From positions 49,626,207 through 49,690,206 of the forward strand of contig NC_080078.1 of assembly GCF_949987535.1 (NCBI RefSeq): 64,000 nucleotides of DNA, written 5' to 3'. Both the position numbers and the translations under genes were made by a program. Below the pieces are notes generated by a model. The model saw only the letters and a program-made list of their open reading frames with translations, was not told the origin of the DNA and ran no database searches. Within the stretch, counting starts at the first letter, position 1, and the number at the start of each line of letters is the position of its first letter. Positions 33,980-45,261 of this stretch are shown one piece after another. This stretch comes from Balaenoptera acutorostrata. Lineage: Eukaryota; Chordata; Mammalia; Artiodactyla; Balaenopteridae.

Positions 33980-35560
33980 TCACACATGATAGTTGGTCAG
34001 TAGACTAAGAATTGTCCTCCAGGTTGATGAATTATTTACAGATAACAAGATTGATACCTCTTTCTTCTACCAAAAGTGAAGCATTCTTCATTCATATAAT
34101 TCATTAAAGATATGAACAAAGTGATTGCCACACTGTGACACCATGAGAGGAAGCTTCAGCTGCCTAGTGTCGGGGTCATTCTCATGTGAGTTCTGAATGA
34201 AGCAAGTTAGGACTACTGATCTCACAAGAAATGCATCCACCCTGTACCAATTCCTAGGGATTCAAGAATAAGCATGGTTCAGTCTCCACGCTGGGGGCTC
34301 AGAGTCAAGAGGGGTCTGAATTAGTTACTCTGTGGGTCTCATTTGATCAGTGTCTTCTAGTAACTCTAACTAGTGTCTATCTTTGACTCATCCCTGATTT
34401 CCTTCACTTTCGTCTTCTTAACCTAATGCAAAAGTGAAGTTGCAGCTTTAAGATTTCTCTTTCAAACTTCAATGACTACAGATTTGCCCACCAACTCACT
34501 TACCTAATGGATAAAGGCTTAACACAAGTTAGTGTCCATAATAGAGAGGATGATTACTACATCTGTCTTGAAGGGTCATTATGGATATGCAAATGTACAT
34601 ATCAGCATGGGTTTTGCTTTGACCAAAGATGTTGGTTTTTGAGGCTATTAGCAAAGTCTGATTCCCTGTAAAATTCACATATACTTTTAAAATTCAAAAA
34701 CTCTTTTTCTTCCTATCGGCCACTAGTGTTTTTTTATCTTGGGAAAGATGTATTGTTATTTTTACAAAAATAGGTTTGAGAAAAGAAGTGTAAAGCAAAC
34801 TCTTTAATATATTTCCCTCCACACAGCCTACGTTTGTGTGTTTGTGCAGACACTCAAACTGTGTCCCATGACACACACAGGACACATCTGAGGGACTCCC
34901 AGGGACGTCATAGCAGGGGAAGAGTTGGAGGTACCTGCAGGCTCGTCTGTCCTTACCTGCTTCCCAAGGGCCACACTGCTTGAGACTTTTTGGTATTTGG
35001 AGCTCCATGTCAACTTTTATTTGAAAAAAGGATTCCACCGCTTGCATGAGTTTGGAAGCCACTCAAGTAGAGAAGGGCTGAGAGAAAGCAATTTGTTTCT
35101 AGTCATGGATGAGTTGAAGTGTGTAGGGCAGCCTGCACCTCATGACCTTTTCACAGTTGAGTTTCAATTATTTTTCCCCCCAAGGTATGAATTCTCAGCA
35201 TCCAACACATTCATATTCATTTGTCAATTCAAAAATGTGCCCCAATCAAATATCTATTACTTGAACAAATCTACCATTTTGGACGACCCCTAAGTGATTT
35301 TGTCCATGAAAACAAATCCTAAAAAAGAGCATTTTCCCCAAATAATTAGGGTGTGAGATCTTTGCCATAAATTAGGGAGGATTAATAGCAATAATAATCA
35401 ATGATTATTTTTGTTTTGATTTGGAGCAGCAAGTTGTGTAACAATCAATACCTAAAACACAAAGTTTCACTGTCAATAAACATGGTCTTTACCATTATTT
35501 TACAACCCATTTTGGTTGAGTATATAAAAATTTTTGTGATAATAATATTATCTAACTTTT
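33980..35560. other. Unassigned noncoding stretch
   Basis: No exon or repeat recognised over about 1.6 kb. Frames at 34,694-35,062 (-) and 34,925-35,293 (+) overlap on opposite strands without known domains. Confidence 0.45.
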
Positions 35561-35561
35561 A

Positions 35562-35740
35562 TCATGAACTTGGTATGTTTCAGGCACTGTCTTAATTCAT
35601 GTGTTGCATGAATAATTTTATTTAATTGTCAAAGCAACCCTATAATCTCAATGTTAAAATACGTGTAAAAGGAAACACAGAGAGGTGAGGTAACTTGCTT
35701 GATGTCACACAGCTAGTAAGTGATATATGAGGAGTTAAAA
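35562..35740 (-). mobile_element. MIR SINE, antisense
   Basis: 'ggtatgtttcaggcactgtc', 'aggtgaggtaacttgcttga' and 'gtcacacagctagtaagtga' are antisense MIR landmarks. An A run follows at about 35,746. Confidence 0.85.
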
Positions 35741-35759
35741 GATCAAAAAAAAAAAAAAT

Positions 35760-36165
35760 CAAGTACATGCATTACTCCATCAAGTCTAAAATCACTCACA
35801 GTCATACAGAATCATCTTTTGAACCATGCCAGGACTTCATAAGAAAAGTGGGATTTGTAAACAAGAATGTCTGCTTACAAGTACTACCACTTGGAGAGGA
35901 GAAATTGACATCAGTATTCCTCATTTGGGGGACACTTTAAATAAAATAAAAATAAAGTTACCCAGGAACTTAGACTAGGATCTGTTTTACAAAGGGATGT
36001 TTACATATTTTGAATAAATAAATCTGGCTCCATATTCAACATGCTGGCATAAAGAACAACCCAGTGCAATACAGACATTGTTGCTCAACACATTTAATAA
36101 CTAACTACAGAGATTTGTCTTTGGGACCAAGAAGTTATTCATTATGAGAGATCAAAAGAAAATTT
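35760..36165. other. Unassigned noncoding stretch
   Basis: AT-rich, nothing recognised. Confidence 0.45.
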
Positions 36166-36169
36166 TAAA

Positions 36170-36490
36170 GAACTGTAGTATTTATTGATTAATTAGTAGT
36201 GTTTTTATAGTCATTTTCTCATTTAATTGTCCCAGCAATTTTGGGAGAATTTTCTTTTTTAATTTTTGAACTTTATTGTATTTATATTTTTATACAGCCG
36301 GTTCTTATTAGTTATCCATTTGATACATATTAGTGTATATATGTCAATCCCAATCTCCCAATTCATCACGAGAATTTTCTTACTTACCTCACTTTACAGA
36401 TGAGTTTAAGTAGTTGGCCCGAAGTCCTGGAACTAGAAAGTGGCTGAGCTGAGTTTAAACCCAGACCCCAGAGAGTCCAAAGTCCCAGAG
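36170..36490 (-). mobile_element. MIR SINE, antisense, split by an L1 tail
   Basis: The left part reaches 'ttaattgtcccagcaatttt'. The right part resumes with 'tcactttacagatgagttta' and continues to 'gagtttaaacccagacc'. The two halves are separated by the L1 3' fragment at 36,257-36,369. Confidence 0.8.
36257..36369 (-). mobile_element. L1 3'-UTR-only fragment inserted in a MIR
   Basis: The minus strand reads the L1 UTR from 'ttgggagattgggattgaca' to an A-rich end. A target duplication 'gagaattttctt' flanks it (36,245-36,256 and 36,370-36,381). Its 5' end is at the same UTR position as the fragment at 11,743-11,968. The UTR body is shorter and belongs to another L1 subfamily. Confidence 0.88.
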
Positions 36491-36809
36491 TATAGTTCTT
36501 GCCTCCTCCTTCTTTGTGTAGAAGAGAGCTGACCACCCAACATTTCATGTTTGTAAATTGAGTTTTCTCATCCCCTTGAGGGCTGTTTGAATGTTTTTTA
36601 CCTCCACGGGAAGAAGGAAAGTGAGACATTTTAGGCAGACAGAGTCTTCCTTTTTTCCTGTTTCTGATAAATTTGGTCTTTGTAAACCTTAACAAGGAAA
36701 CAGATTTCCTTTTCACACTCCTTACCTAGAATTCTCCTCACCAATCTTCCACCAACCAACTCCCCATCTATCTGGTTCCTTTGTTGAAGATTCAGCACCT
36801 CTGGGGTCT

Positions 36810-37030
36810 TTCCTGACCCCTCCACCTGGCATCAACCACTCCTTATGGTCAATTCCCTCCATATGTAAATATATCTCTGCACAGTATCAGAGTAGCCCAT
36901 TTTTGTTGACCTTGTCCACAACTGGCCTGGGAGCTGCATGAAAGCTGAGACTGGTTCACTCTTGTTTCTCCAGTGATGGTTTCTAGCACAGAATAGGTGC
37001 CCAGAACAGTTGTGGACTAAACGAATAAAG
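36810..37030 (+). mobile_element. L2 LINE 3' end
   Basis: 'tctttcctgacccctccacc', 'gggagctgcatgaaagctga' and 'agaataggtgcccagaacag' follow the order of the L2 3' region. Confidence 0.75.
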
Positions 37031-37139
37031 GTGAGTTTTTACATAAAAGGGAATACGTATTATATGGCTTTGTACTTCCATTGCTGAACTGTGTCTGGTG
37101 TATAACAAGTGCTCAAAATGTTTGCTAAATGAATCGGTT

Positions 37140-37640
37140 CAACAGATTAGCGGTTTTAGCTAGAATCCTTAGAAGCAGCAGTTTTATGGAAAACTGTAAG
37201 CCTAAGTATCCCCAAAATGAACATATTTCTTTTAAAGCAGCTTTAAGGAATTAAATGCCCCTGAATTCTGAAGGGAACAGAGATATTTTTATATTGTGCC
37301 TTAAGAGGAATTAGATGTTCTTTTGACTTTTTTCCCTTTTAAAGCCAATGCATTCACTTACAACACTGGTCTACCTGTTACTTGGACGTGAAATTAAGCT
37401 TAGAGCCGTATCCTTATTCTTCTGGCCTCTATTTTATGTTAAAAGAAAACAATCTGGATTCCCATGTTCAAACTCCTAGGTTGCTGGAGGCTGTCTATGA
37501 TGAGACAGCCATGTGGGCCAGGGGGAAATACATCTACTCAACTTCATGGCCATGACAGTTGGCCATGATAATTTGGCTGGTACCAGATCATCCGAGAATG
37601 ATGCTCCTTTATAGCTATGAGACCAGAGTGTGATCACATT
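37140..37640. other. Unassigned noncoding stretch
   Basis: No recognised feature. Confidence 0.45.
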
Positions 37641-37649
37641 GTCCAATTC

Positions 37650-37770
37650 TCTCATTTAATAATTGAAGGAAATGCAGACCCAAGGAAGTGAAATTTCTTG
37701 CCCATGGTTACACAGTTAGTGGCAGAGTTAGAACTAGTCACCGATTTATGGAATCTAAGTGTCATTCTCA
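37650..37770 (-). mobile_element. MIR SINE remnant, antisense
   Basis: 'ggaagtgaaatttcttgccc' with 'ggttacacagttagtggcag' is the antisense MIR core. Confidence 0.75.
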
Positions 37771-37779
37771 CTATATCAA

Positions 37780-38990
37780 CATATTCTATTGTCCTTAAAC
37801 CACTGAACGAGTTGACTACAAACTTCTTGGCTGTGCTTCTCTCTCTTACTGTTTTTCTGATGTCAAGGATCAAACTCTCTGTATGCTGGACTCAGCTCAT
37901 CATGTGTCTACCCAGAACAACAGCAGAGTGGTCCCTGGCACCTCCAAGCATTACCTCCAAGTGCAGGTCTCCTGGTCTCCTGCTTTTCTGCTCATGAAAG
38001 AATTCTCCCAAGTTCAAAATGGCCAAATTCCAGTTTAGTTAACCCTCTTAGCATAATCCTATGGCCACACATAGAAGCTACCTGTCCTGAGGGAGGGGCT
38101 GAAACTGGAAGAGAAAGAAGGAAATGGATGCCCTGGAGTCTTCTATTTGAAAACCACAGAAAGTCCATGTTTAACTAAGGCTGCCAGGTGTCAAGTCTGC
38201 TTCTTTGCTGTTTTACTTTCAGGGCATCGTTCCTTCCTGTTTTTCAAAGAATGCACCTCGTCCCTTCACTCCTCTCTGACTCTCTATCTGTCAAGCTTCT
38301 TTGATGTAACCAACTTTGGCTAATTTAAGAGGAAGTGATTCTTTGGAAGGCTCTCAGGGGCTCACGGAACCCAAGGCAGGTGGAGCCTGTGAGATGCTGG
38401 CAGGAGCAGTGGGGTTACCAGGCTGCCCAGAATCAAGTACTCCTTGGTTTAAGGCATTTTGTCTCTCTGTTTAAGGTTCATGCTCCAGGCTGCAACTGCC
38501 TGGTGGATCTGGCTTGAGTCACCTGACTCAAGGGAGGGATTCTAGCTCAGAAAAGCAGGGCTGTCATCACACTTCATCTTGGTTTGAATTCCTTGGAAAG
38601 CAGACCATGAGACAAGGATTCAAATACAAGTAGTATATTTGGGAGGTGATCCCAGGAGGCACCTAGAGGGCAGTAGGAAAGTGGGACAGGGAAGGGAAGG
38701 CAGCCAGGTGCCTGAATAAGCCTGCTAACATACCGGGCACTTGGGGCTTCATCCCACAGGGGAACTCGGGAACATATGTGGAACCCGTACCGCAGAGCAC
38801 CCCACCTAAGGGCAAGGGAGCTGGGATTGATGTCCACCGGCTCTCTTCAATGATTGCTTGATAGCTGTGGAGGGAGGTGGTGGGAGTCCATCCCCAGGCA
38901 CTTCTGGAATGCCACAGGGAGGAGTGGAGTGGTCTCAGGAAATGAAAGCAGAATCTGACAGCTGCAAGCCAAGCAGTCTTGCACTAACAT
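37780..38990. other. Unassigned noncoding stretch
   Basis: No exon recognised. The part after 38,590 has a repeat-like look ('tatatttgggaggtgatccc') but I cannot assign it. Confidence 0.4.
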
Positions 38991-38991
38991 G

Positions 38992-40003
38992 GTGTATTAA
39001 TTTCCTATGAATTTCCGGATTACCATAAACTTAGTGGCCAAAAATACAAATTTATATACTGGAAGTCAGAAGTCTAAAGTCAAGGTGATGAAGGGCTGCA
39101 TTCCTTTTGGAGGCTTCAGGGGAGGATCTATGTCCGTGCCTTCTCCAGCTTCTAGAGGATGCTTACATTCCTTGACTCGAGGCCCCTTTCTCCACCTTCA
39201 AAGCCAGCAGAGTAACGTCATCTCCCTCTGACTCTGCATCCCTCTACTTCCGTTGTCATATGGTCTTCTGTTACTCTGACTCTGACACTCTTGCTTCCCT
39301 CTTATAAGGACCCTAGTGATTACGTTTGATAAATGGAATATTTATAAATGGAATATTTCCTGCCATATCAATAAACAAAAGATGTCACATTCATCAACGA
39401 CGCAGCCCTCCAGTGGGAGCCGGTGAGCCCTGAGGAAACTCAGGGCTGAAAAGAATACCTGCCATCTAGCAGCCATCAGACTGCAGCCACTCCCTGCTGT
39501 GAGCCCTGAAGAAACACAGGATGTGAAAATACAGGATACAGGCCCCAGATAGCTGAGGTGCATATCAAAGGAATGATTTCAGTGAGCCCAGATTCTTGCA
39601 TCTTCCCATGCCCTAAATCCTTAACTTGAGATGTCTGGTTTTCTTTAATTAACAATAATCTTTTGACGTTCCGGACTACCTGCCCTTTGTTGCAAAACTC
39701 CTTTATATCCTGGCTCCTCCCCTCGCCTCTTAGCAGTTTTTCAGAGTTATCTGAAACGCTGTCTCCCGGGCTGCAGTCCTCATTTTGCCCCCAATAAAAC
39801 TTAACACGCAACTCTCACGCTGTGCATTTTTTTGTCAACACGTTGGTCCCACCAGGATAATCCAGGAGAATCTTCCATCCCGAGGTCCTTACCTTCATCA
39901 CATCTGCAAAATCTCTATCCACCTATGGAAGGTAACGTATTCACAGGTTCAAGGGATTAGGATGCAGGCATCTTTGAGGGACCATTATCTTACCGCACAG
40001 GGT
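38992..40003 (+). mobile_element. Old mammalian interspersed repeat split by an LTR
   Basis: The left part reads 'gtattaatttcctatgaatt', 'ccataaacttagtggccaa' and 'tcttataaggaccctagtga'. The right part resumes 'ccaccaggataatccaggag' and ends 'gggaccattatcttaccgca'. Together they give one continuous copy of a widespread mammalian repeat whose class I cannot state with certainty. It is interrupted exactly at the LTR 39,327-39,840. Confidence 0.8.
39327..39840 (+). mobile_element. Solo ERV1-type LTR nested in an older repeat
   Basis: Starts TGATAAATGG and ends TTGTCAACA, with a TATA-like 'cctttatatcctggc' and a polyadenylation signal in 'cccccaataaaacttaac'. A 4-bp target duplication 'cgtt' flanks it (39,323-39,326 and 39,841-39,844). 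No internal viral sequence remains. Confidence 0.88.
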
Positions 40004-40009
40004 AAGATC

Positions 40010-40440
40010 TCAAACCAGCCAGCCTTTTTCCGAGGGCAGGGAGGGACTGTTAGGAAAGGGAATGTAGATAATGACCAGCCATGAAAGGACAAATATCTTC
40101 TACAGAAAACATTTTCTCCTTTTTAAATAGAATAAATTGTCCTCCCTGCTCTCTCTACTTGGTTTAAAAATAAAGTCAGAAGAGGGAAAATAAAAGGCTC
40201 TGAGTCTTTGATCCCAGAGCTTTGGAATGATGAGACCCACTAAAGAGCCCATAGGATTCTCCCACTGGTTCCCACATGGGTCCAAGTCGCTTCCCGCTGA
40301 GAGCCTGTCTGCACCCACTTCAACCACCAGCTCCAAACTAACAACTGGACTCTCAGATCAAGTGCCTGGCATACAACAGGAGTTCCCCAAGTATTTGCTG
40401 TAAGAAAGAAAGGAGGAGGAGAATGTAGTTAATGGTGGAA
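40010..40440. other. Unassigned noncoding stretch
   Basis: A possible L2/MIR tail lies at about 40,358-40,410 ('gcctggcatacaacagg'). Otherwise nothing is seen. Confidence 0.4.
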
Positions 40441-40443
40441 ACT

Positions 40444-40484
40444 TGTGTGTGTGCACATGTGTGTGTGTGTGTGTGTGTGTGTGT
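40444..40484. repeat. (TG)n microsatellite
   Basis: A TG run with a short GCACA interruption. Confidence 0.95.
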
Positions 40485-40489
40485 AGCCC

Positions 40490-41635
40490 TGTGTGTGCTC
40501 ACATTTACCTTCTCTGACATCAGAGTGAAGCCTAATATAAACCAAGAGGTGAGGCTGGCCTGAAATCTAAGTCCAAGTGAAGGGGACTGTAATTAATTTC
40601 GAGTCAACCCTTGGCAGACATCATCTCCTCTTATGCTTCTTCCAAGCTGCTGACATGCAGAGTGCTGAGGGCAGGCAGGGGAGACGGGGACCCCCAGCCC
40701 CTGACCTGTCTGTCCTACACTTTGGTGCAGGTTCCACCTCTAGCCCGAGGAAAATGCTGACACCGTCTTGGTGATGTGATGGGTCTCCCCAAGGCCTGGT
40801 GTTTCCAGAGTGGCTGAGTTTCAGCTGCAGGGCAACGCTCTCATGCTGGGCTACTTTGGGAACCAATTATAAGAATGCCTTCTCTTGTGGGAATTCCCAC
40901 ACAGTCAGAAGAAATGAAAGGAAATCTAAATCCATTCCATTCGTTCCTGTGTCAGGCTCCTAAACCCCTTGGAGTCTCCCATACCACGTGTCCCATCCCT
41001 CTCCTTCTGTACACAGCACCATTCACCACTCTCCAGACCTGGTTGGGACAATTTTATTTGTATTTAGGGAACTAAAAACATACCCAAGCTGTGTGTTTGT
41101 TTATCAACAGAAAGCTGTGCTGCCCAAATGCCAAATTTTTGCTAATGACAGTTTCTTCTAAATATAACATTCTGGGTGGGAGAAAAAAACCCCATCTCCC
41201 CCTCCAAAAAATAATAATAACAAACAACACCGGTGACCTTTTTTGAGGTCCTGGCTCTAAGCTATTACATGGAAAAGCCTTCCCAGGAATAAATGATTGA
41301 AACTAGAAGGTATTTTTCCAGTTACATTTTCTATAGGAATTACATTGTAATTTTATTTTTCTCATTGCTTGGGCCCCCATGATACCTTATGAACGTCAGC
41401 TAGACCTAGACTTTTAGGTTTGCCCTATTCATTCGACTGATGTAAAACGAAAAGGGAGATGAGGGTTTGAGTTCCTTTTCTAACTCCATGCAGCGGCTGG
41501 GTGCAGAGCCTGAATGTTACCCAGGAGTCCCCACGCCATCTCCCCTGGTGGTTTTCAGAAACACCTTGGAAATGCATGGCTAATGAATGGCCGTGCAGAA
41601 TAGGTGCTTTATCACAATGCAAGGACTTTCCCTCC
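40490..41635. other. Unassigned noncoding stretch
   Basis: No exon or repeat recognised. The frames at 40,577-40,866 on opposite strands are compositional. Confidence 0.45.
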
Positions 41636-42450
41636 CCAGTCTTTCTTTTTTTATAAACTTATTTTTTTAAATTGAAATATAGTTTATAATGTTGTGTTAG
41701 TTTCAGGTGAACAGCAAAATGATTCAGTTATATATATATATGTATATACACACACACACTTATATATTCTTTTTCAGATCCTTTTCCATTATATATTATT
41801 ACAAGATATTGAATATGGTTCCCTGTGCTATACAGTAGGTCCTTGTTATTTATCTATTTTATATATAGTAGTCTGTGTATGTTAATCCCAAACTCCTAAT
41901 TTATCTCCCCCCCTTTCCCCTTTGGTAACCATAAGTTTGTTTTCTGTCTGTGAGTCTATTTTTGTTTTGTAAATAAGTTCATTTGTAACATTTTTCAGGA
42001 TTCCACATATAAGTGATATCATACGATATTTGTCTTTCTCTGTCCAACTTACTTCACTTAATATGATAATCCCTAGGTCCAACCATGTTGCTGCAAATGG
42101 CATTATTTCATTCTTTTTTATGGCTGAGTAGTATTCCATTGTGTATATATACCACATCTTCTTAATTCATTTATCTGTCGATGGACACTTAGGTTGCTTC
42201 CATGTCCTGGCTATTGTTAATAGTGCTGCTGTGAACACTGGGGTGCATGTATCTTTTCAAATTAGAGAATTAGAGTTTTCTCCATATATATGCCCAGGAG
42301 TGGGATTGCAGAATTGCATGGTAACTCTATTTTTAATTTTTTAAGGAACTTCCATACTGTTCTCCATAGTGGCTGCACCAATTTACATTTCCCCCAATAG
42401 TGTTCCTTTTTCTCCACATCCTCTCCAGCATTTATTATTTATAGACTTTT

Positions 42451-42775
42451 TTTTTTTTAATTTTTACTCTCTCCCTTCCCTTTTTTCAAAAATTTATTTA
42501 TTTATTTATTTTTAGTTGTGTTGGGTCTTCGTTTCTGTGCGAGGGCTTTCTCCAGTTGTGGCGAGCGGGGGCCACTCCTCATTGCGGTGCATGGGCCTCT
42601 CACTATCAGGGCCTCTCTTGCTGCGGAGCACAGGCTCCAGATGCGCAGGCTCAATAGTTGTGGCTCACGGGCCCAGCCGCTCTACGGCATGTGGGATCTT
42701 CCCAGACCAGGGCTCGAACCCGTGTCCCCTGCATTGGCAGGCAGACTCTCAACCACTGCACCACCAGGGAAGCCC
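42451..42775 (-). mobile_element. CHR-type SINE, antisense (first of two at one site)
   Basis: Antisense CHR body from 'ttgggtcttcgtttctgtgc' to 'caccaccagggaagccc'. Flanked by 'tatttatagactttt' at 42,436-42,450 and 42,776-42,790. Its tail side holds extra non-SINE bases (42,465-42,490, 'actctctcccttccc') before the T run. Confidence 0.95.
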
Positions 42776-42790
42776 TATTTATAGACTTTT

Positions 42791-43104
42791 ATTTATTTAT
42801 TTTTTAAATTTTTATTTATTTATTTATTTTTTATTTATTTATGGCTGTGTTGGGTCCTCGTTTCTGTGCGAGGGCTTTCTCTAGTTGTGGCAAGTGGGGA
42901 CCACTCTTCATCGCGGTGCGCAGGCCTCTCACTATCGCGGCCTCTCTTGTTGCGGAGCACAGGCTCCAGACGCGCAGGCTCAGTAATTGTGGCTCACGGG
43001 CCTAGTTGCTCTGCGGCATGTGGGATCTTCCCAGACCAGGGCTCGAACCCGTGTCCCCTGCATTGGCAGGCAGATTCTCAACCACTGCGCCACCAGGGAA
43101 GCCC
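42791..43104 (-). mobile_element. CHR-type SINE, antisense (second of two at one site)
   Basis: A second antisense CHR copy, similar but not identical to the first. It is bounded by the same 15-base 'tatttatagactttt' at 42,776-42,790 and 43,105-43,119. The target sequence therefore occurs three times around two SINEs. Confidence 0.95.
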
Positions 43105-43364
43105 TATTTATAGACTTTTTGATGATGGTCATTCTGACTGGTTTGAGGCGATCCCTCATTGTAGTCTTGATTTCTCTAATAATTAACGATATTGAGCTTC
43201 TGGACAAGGATATATTTCCAAAATATACAAACAGCTCATGCAGTTTAATATCAAAAAAAACAAAAAGCCCAATAAAAAAATGGGCAGAAGACCTCAGTAG
43301 ACATTTCTCCAAAGAAGACATACAGATGGCCAAGAGGCACTGGAAACTTGCTCAATGTCCCGCT

Positions 43365-43735
43365 CTACCTTGAAAGAGGTGGGAGTGTAAGAGGGGCCTG
43401 CATGTGGTCTCTGGGGTCATTGTTGTCTCAGCCATGTGCCCCTAAGATCCCCAAAGCTGTTCCTGTTCTGCATGGGGTGTGGCCAGAGATAAACTTTCCC
43501 ACTTAGGTTTGTAAAAATGTAAGTGCATTCAAATGCTCTTCAGCTTGAAACCCTACAGAGCAGGAGAGAGCTCGCAGAAGGATGTGGAATTTGAAGCATT
43601 CAGGAAAAGCACTGCAGCTAAAGGAGAAACACTGCAGCCAAAACACATGGCCCTGCAACGCTGCCCCTTTAATGGATCCGACCACGCTTGGAATAACACG
43701 GGAGTCCTTCCTGCAGTTCTTGAGGCTCTAAAGAC
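43365..43735. other. Unassigned noncoding stretch
   Basis: No recognised feature. Confidence 0.45.
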
Positions 43736-43925
43736 CCCCTTGCAATTCTGCTTCTTACCTCTCATCACACTTAGCCTGCTTCGTCAATGTCTATCTTGTC
43801 TATTGTTTATAAGCTCTGAGCAGGAAGGGACCACGTTTTTCTCATTCACAGCTTTATCCCCAGGGCTGAGCAGAGTTCCTAACACATAGCAGGTGAGCAG
43901 TCACTGTTGGCTGGATGAGTGGACG
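43735..43925 (+). mobile_element. L2 LINE 3' end
   Basis: 'ataagctctgagcaggaagg', 'gctttatccccagggctgag' and 'cctaacacatagcaggtgag' follow the L2 3' order. Confidence 0.8.
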
Positions 43926-43929
43926 GGAT

Positions 43930-44920
43930 CGAACGACTTCTTCAGTTGACTGGAGTGTGGACAAATGGCTGCAGTCAGGAGGGTGTGGGAAAGCTCAGAT
44001 CACTGGCCTGGGTCAGACCACAGTTTTGTGGAAAGGAACTCAACTCAGAGACTCTTGCTGTGCTGACTCTGTGTCCACGGGTGCTCAGGGAGAAAATGGT
44101 TTAACTTGCCTGGAAAGAACAAGGAGGCTGAAGTTTCTTTCCAGTTGGATTTATCTAAGTATATGCGGCAGAAATGGCTACCCCAGGCCTGGTCTCCACC
44201 AGATGCAGGTGGGTGAAAATTGGCCTAGTTTCTTTCCTTTTCCTGAAACAGAGTTTTGTCTAATCTCCTTTGTGAGTCTTTATTGCTGGGGTGGGCTCAA
44301 GTCAGGTAAGACTGCTCCCCAAAGAGTCAAAGAGCAGCTGCTGCAAATCAAAACACCAGTGACAGCTCCGATACCCCTGCCACTTCCACCTCTGCAGGTG
44401 CCCATCTGCCTGCCGACGCTTCTGCTGAAACTTTGTGTTGTCACCCGCTTCAGATGGTCCCAGGGAAGCAGAAGCCGGCCAGTAAGAGTCAGGATCTGTT
44501 AGATGGCTGTATTGCATTTCTTTCCATGAACAGAGGTTTCTTCTCCTGGTGCAGATGGAGAGCTCTGTGGCTCCCTGCGGGGAGAGGCACATTCCCAAAT
44601 ACCAGGGAAACCAGACTGGAGCTTTCTATCAGATCTGCGTGCAGCACTGTGGTTCCGGTTTCATCACTCTTTGCTGGCAGTCAGTGTGAAGATGTGCTGG
44701 AACTTTCCTCTGGAACACAGCTGTGGTCTCTTGGCTTCCAGACCACGTGGAGACAGTGGGGGCTGATGCAGAAGTGCTGGGGTAGTTGTCGGGAGACCTG
44801 GCTTTTGTCACCCCTCTTATACTCCCTGGAGACAGTAAGATTGTACTATGTGTCCACCCTTCTCTCCTCCCCTCTCCACCCTTGTCATGGGTCATGGGGC
44901 TGGAGTATCTTTCCTGTCCT
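43930..44920. other. Unassigned stretch with several long but unassigned frames
   Basis: Frames of 195 codons (43,915-44,502), 170 codons (44,433-44,945) and 114 codons (44,629-44,973, minus) overlap one another. The first begins inside the L2 tail. None shows a domain I know. No transposon is recognised in the middle of the stretch. Confidence 0.3.
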
Positions 44921-44924
44921 ATTG

Positions 44925-45225
44925 GCTTTGGACTTGGCCAGGTGACTGGCTTTGGCCAATGGAAGGTGGACATGACAGGATGCTAGTTATATGCTGAGGG
45001 TCTAAGGGCTTTCACTGCCCACTGCCCTTCTGCTTTTGTCAGCAATGAGAAGAACTTGCCCTGGGCGGCTGCTAGAACCTCCAGATAAGACAGGTCCCAC
45101 AGGATGACCAGCCAACCTGCATGCTCGTGAGCAGGAAACAAGTGTTTGCTGTTGCAAGCCACTGAGCCTTGGGGTTGTTTGGTACGGGGCATTATTGCAG
45201 CAACATCTGGTTAATGTAAAGGCCT
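44925..45225 (+). mobile_element. MaLR-like LTR remnant
   Basis: 'gacttggccaggtgactggc' with 'tttggccaatgg', then 'caagccactgagccttgggg' and 'ttgtttggtacggggcatta', match a common mammalian LTR-like repeat. The family is uncertain. Confidence 0.5.
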
Positions 45226-45261
45226 TAATTTTGCTTGATTTAGGGTTTTTTCGGGGGGGAG

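Larger units (their letters stand above)
41640..43362 (-). mobile_element. L1 LINE, antisense, with inverted 5' end and two nested SINEs
   Basis: On the minus strand the 3' UTR lies at 41,640-41,930 and the ORF2 C-terminus continues to about 43,210. It is interrupted by two CHR SINEs (42,451-43,104). From about 43,216 to 43,362 the sequence is upstream ORF2 on the plus strand ('gggcagaagacctcagtaga', 'catacagatggccaagagg'). This 5' segment is inverted, as in twin priming. The 41,882-42,157 frame is the ORF2 tail plus UTR read-through. Non-functional. Confidence 0.9.

Noticed and set aside
42980..43333. 117-codon minus-strand frame
   Set aside because: Joins L1 sequence to SINE sequence and has no independent coding support.
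43915..44502. 195-codon plus-strand frame, longest in the window
   Set aside because: Starts inside an L2 tail, overlaps other frames and shows no domain. Chance is the simplest reading.
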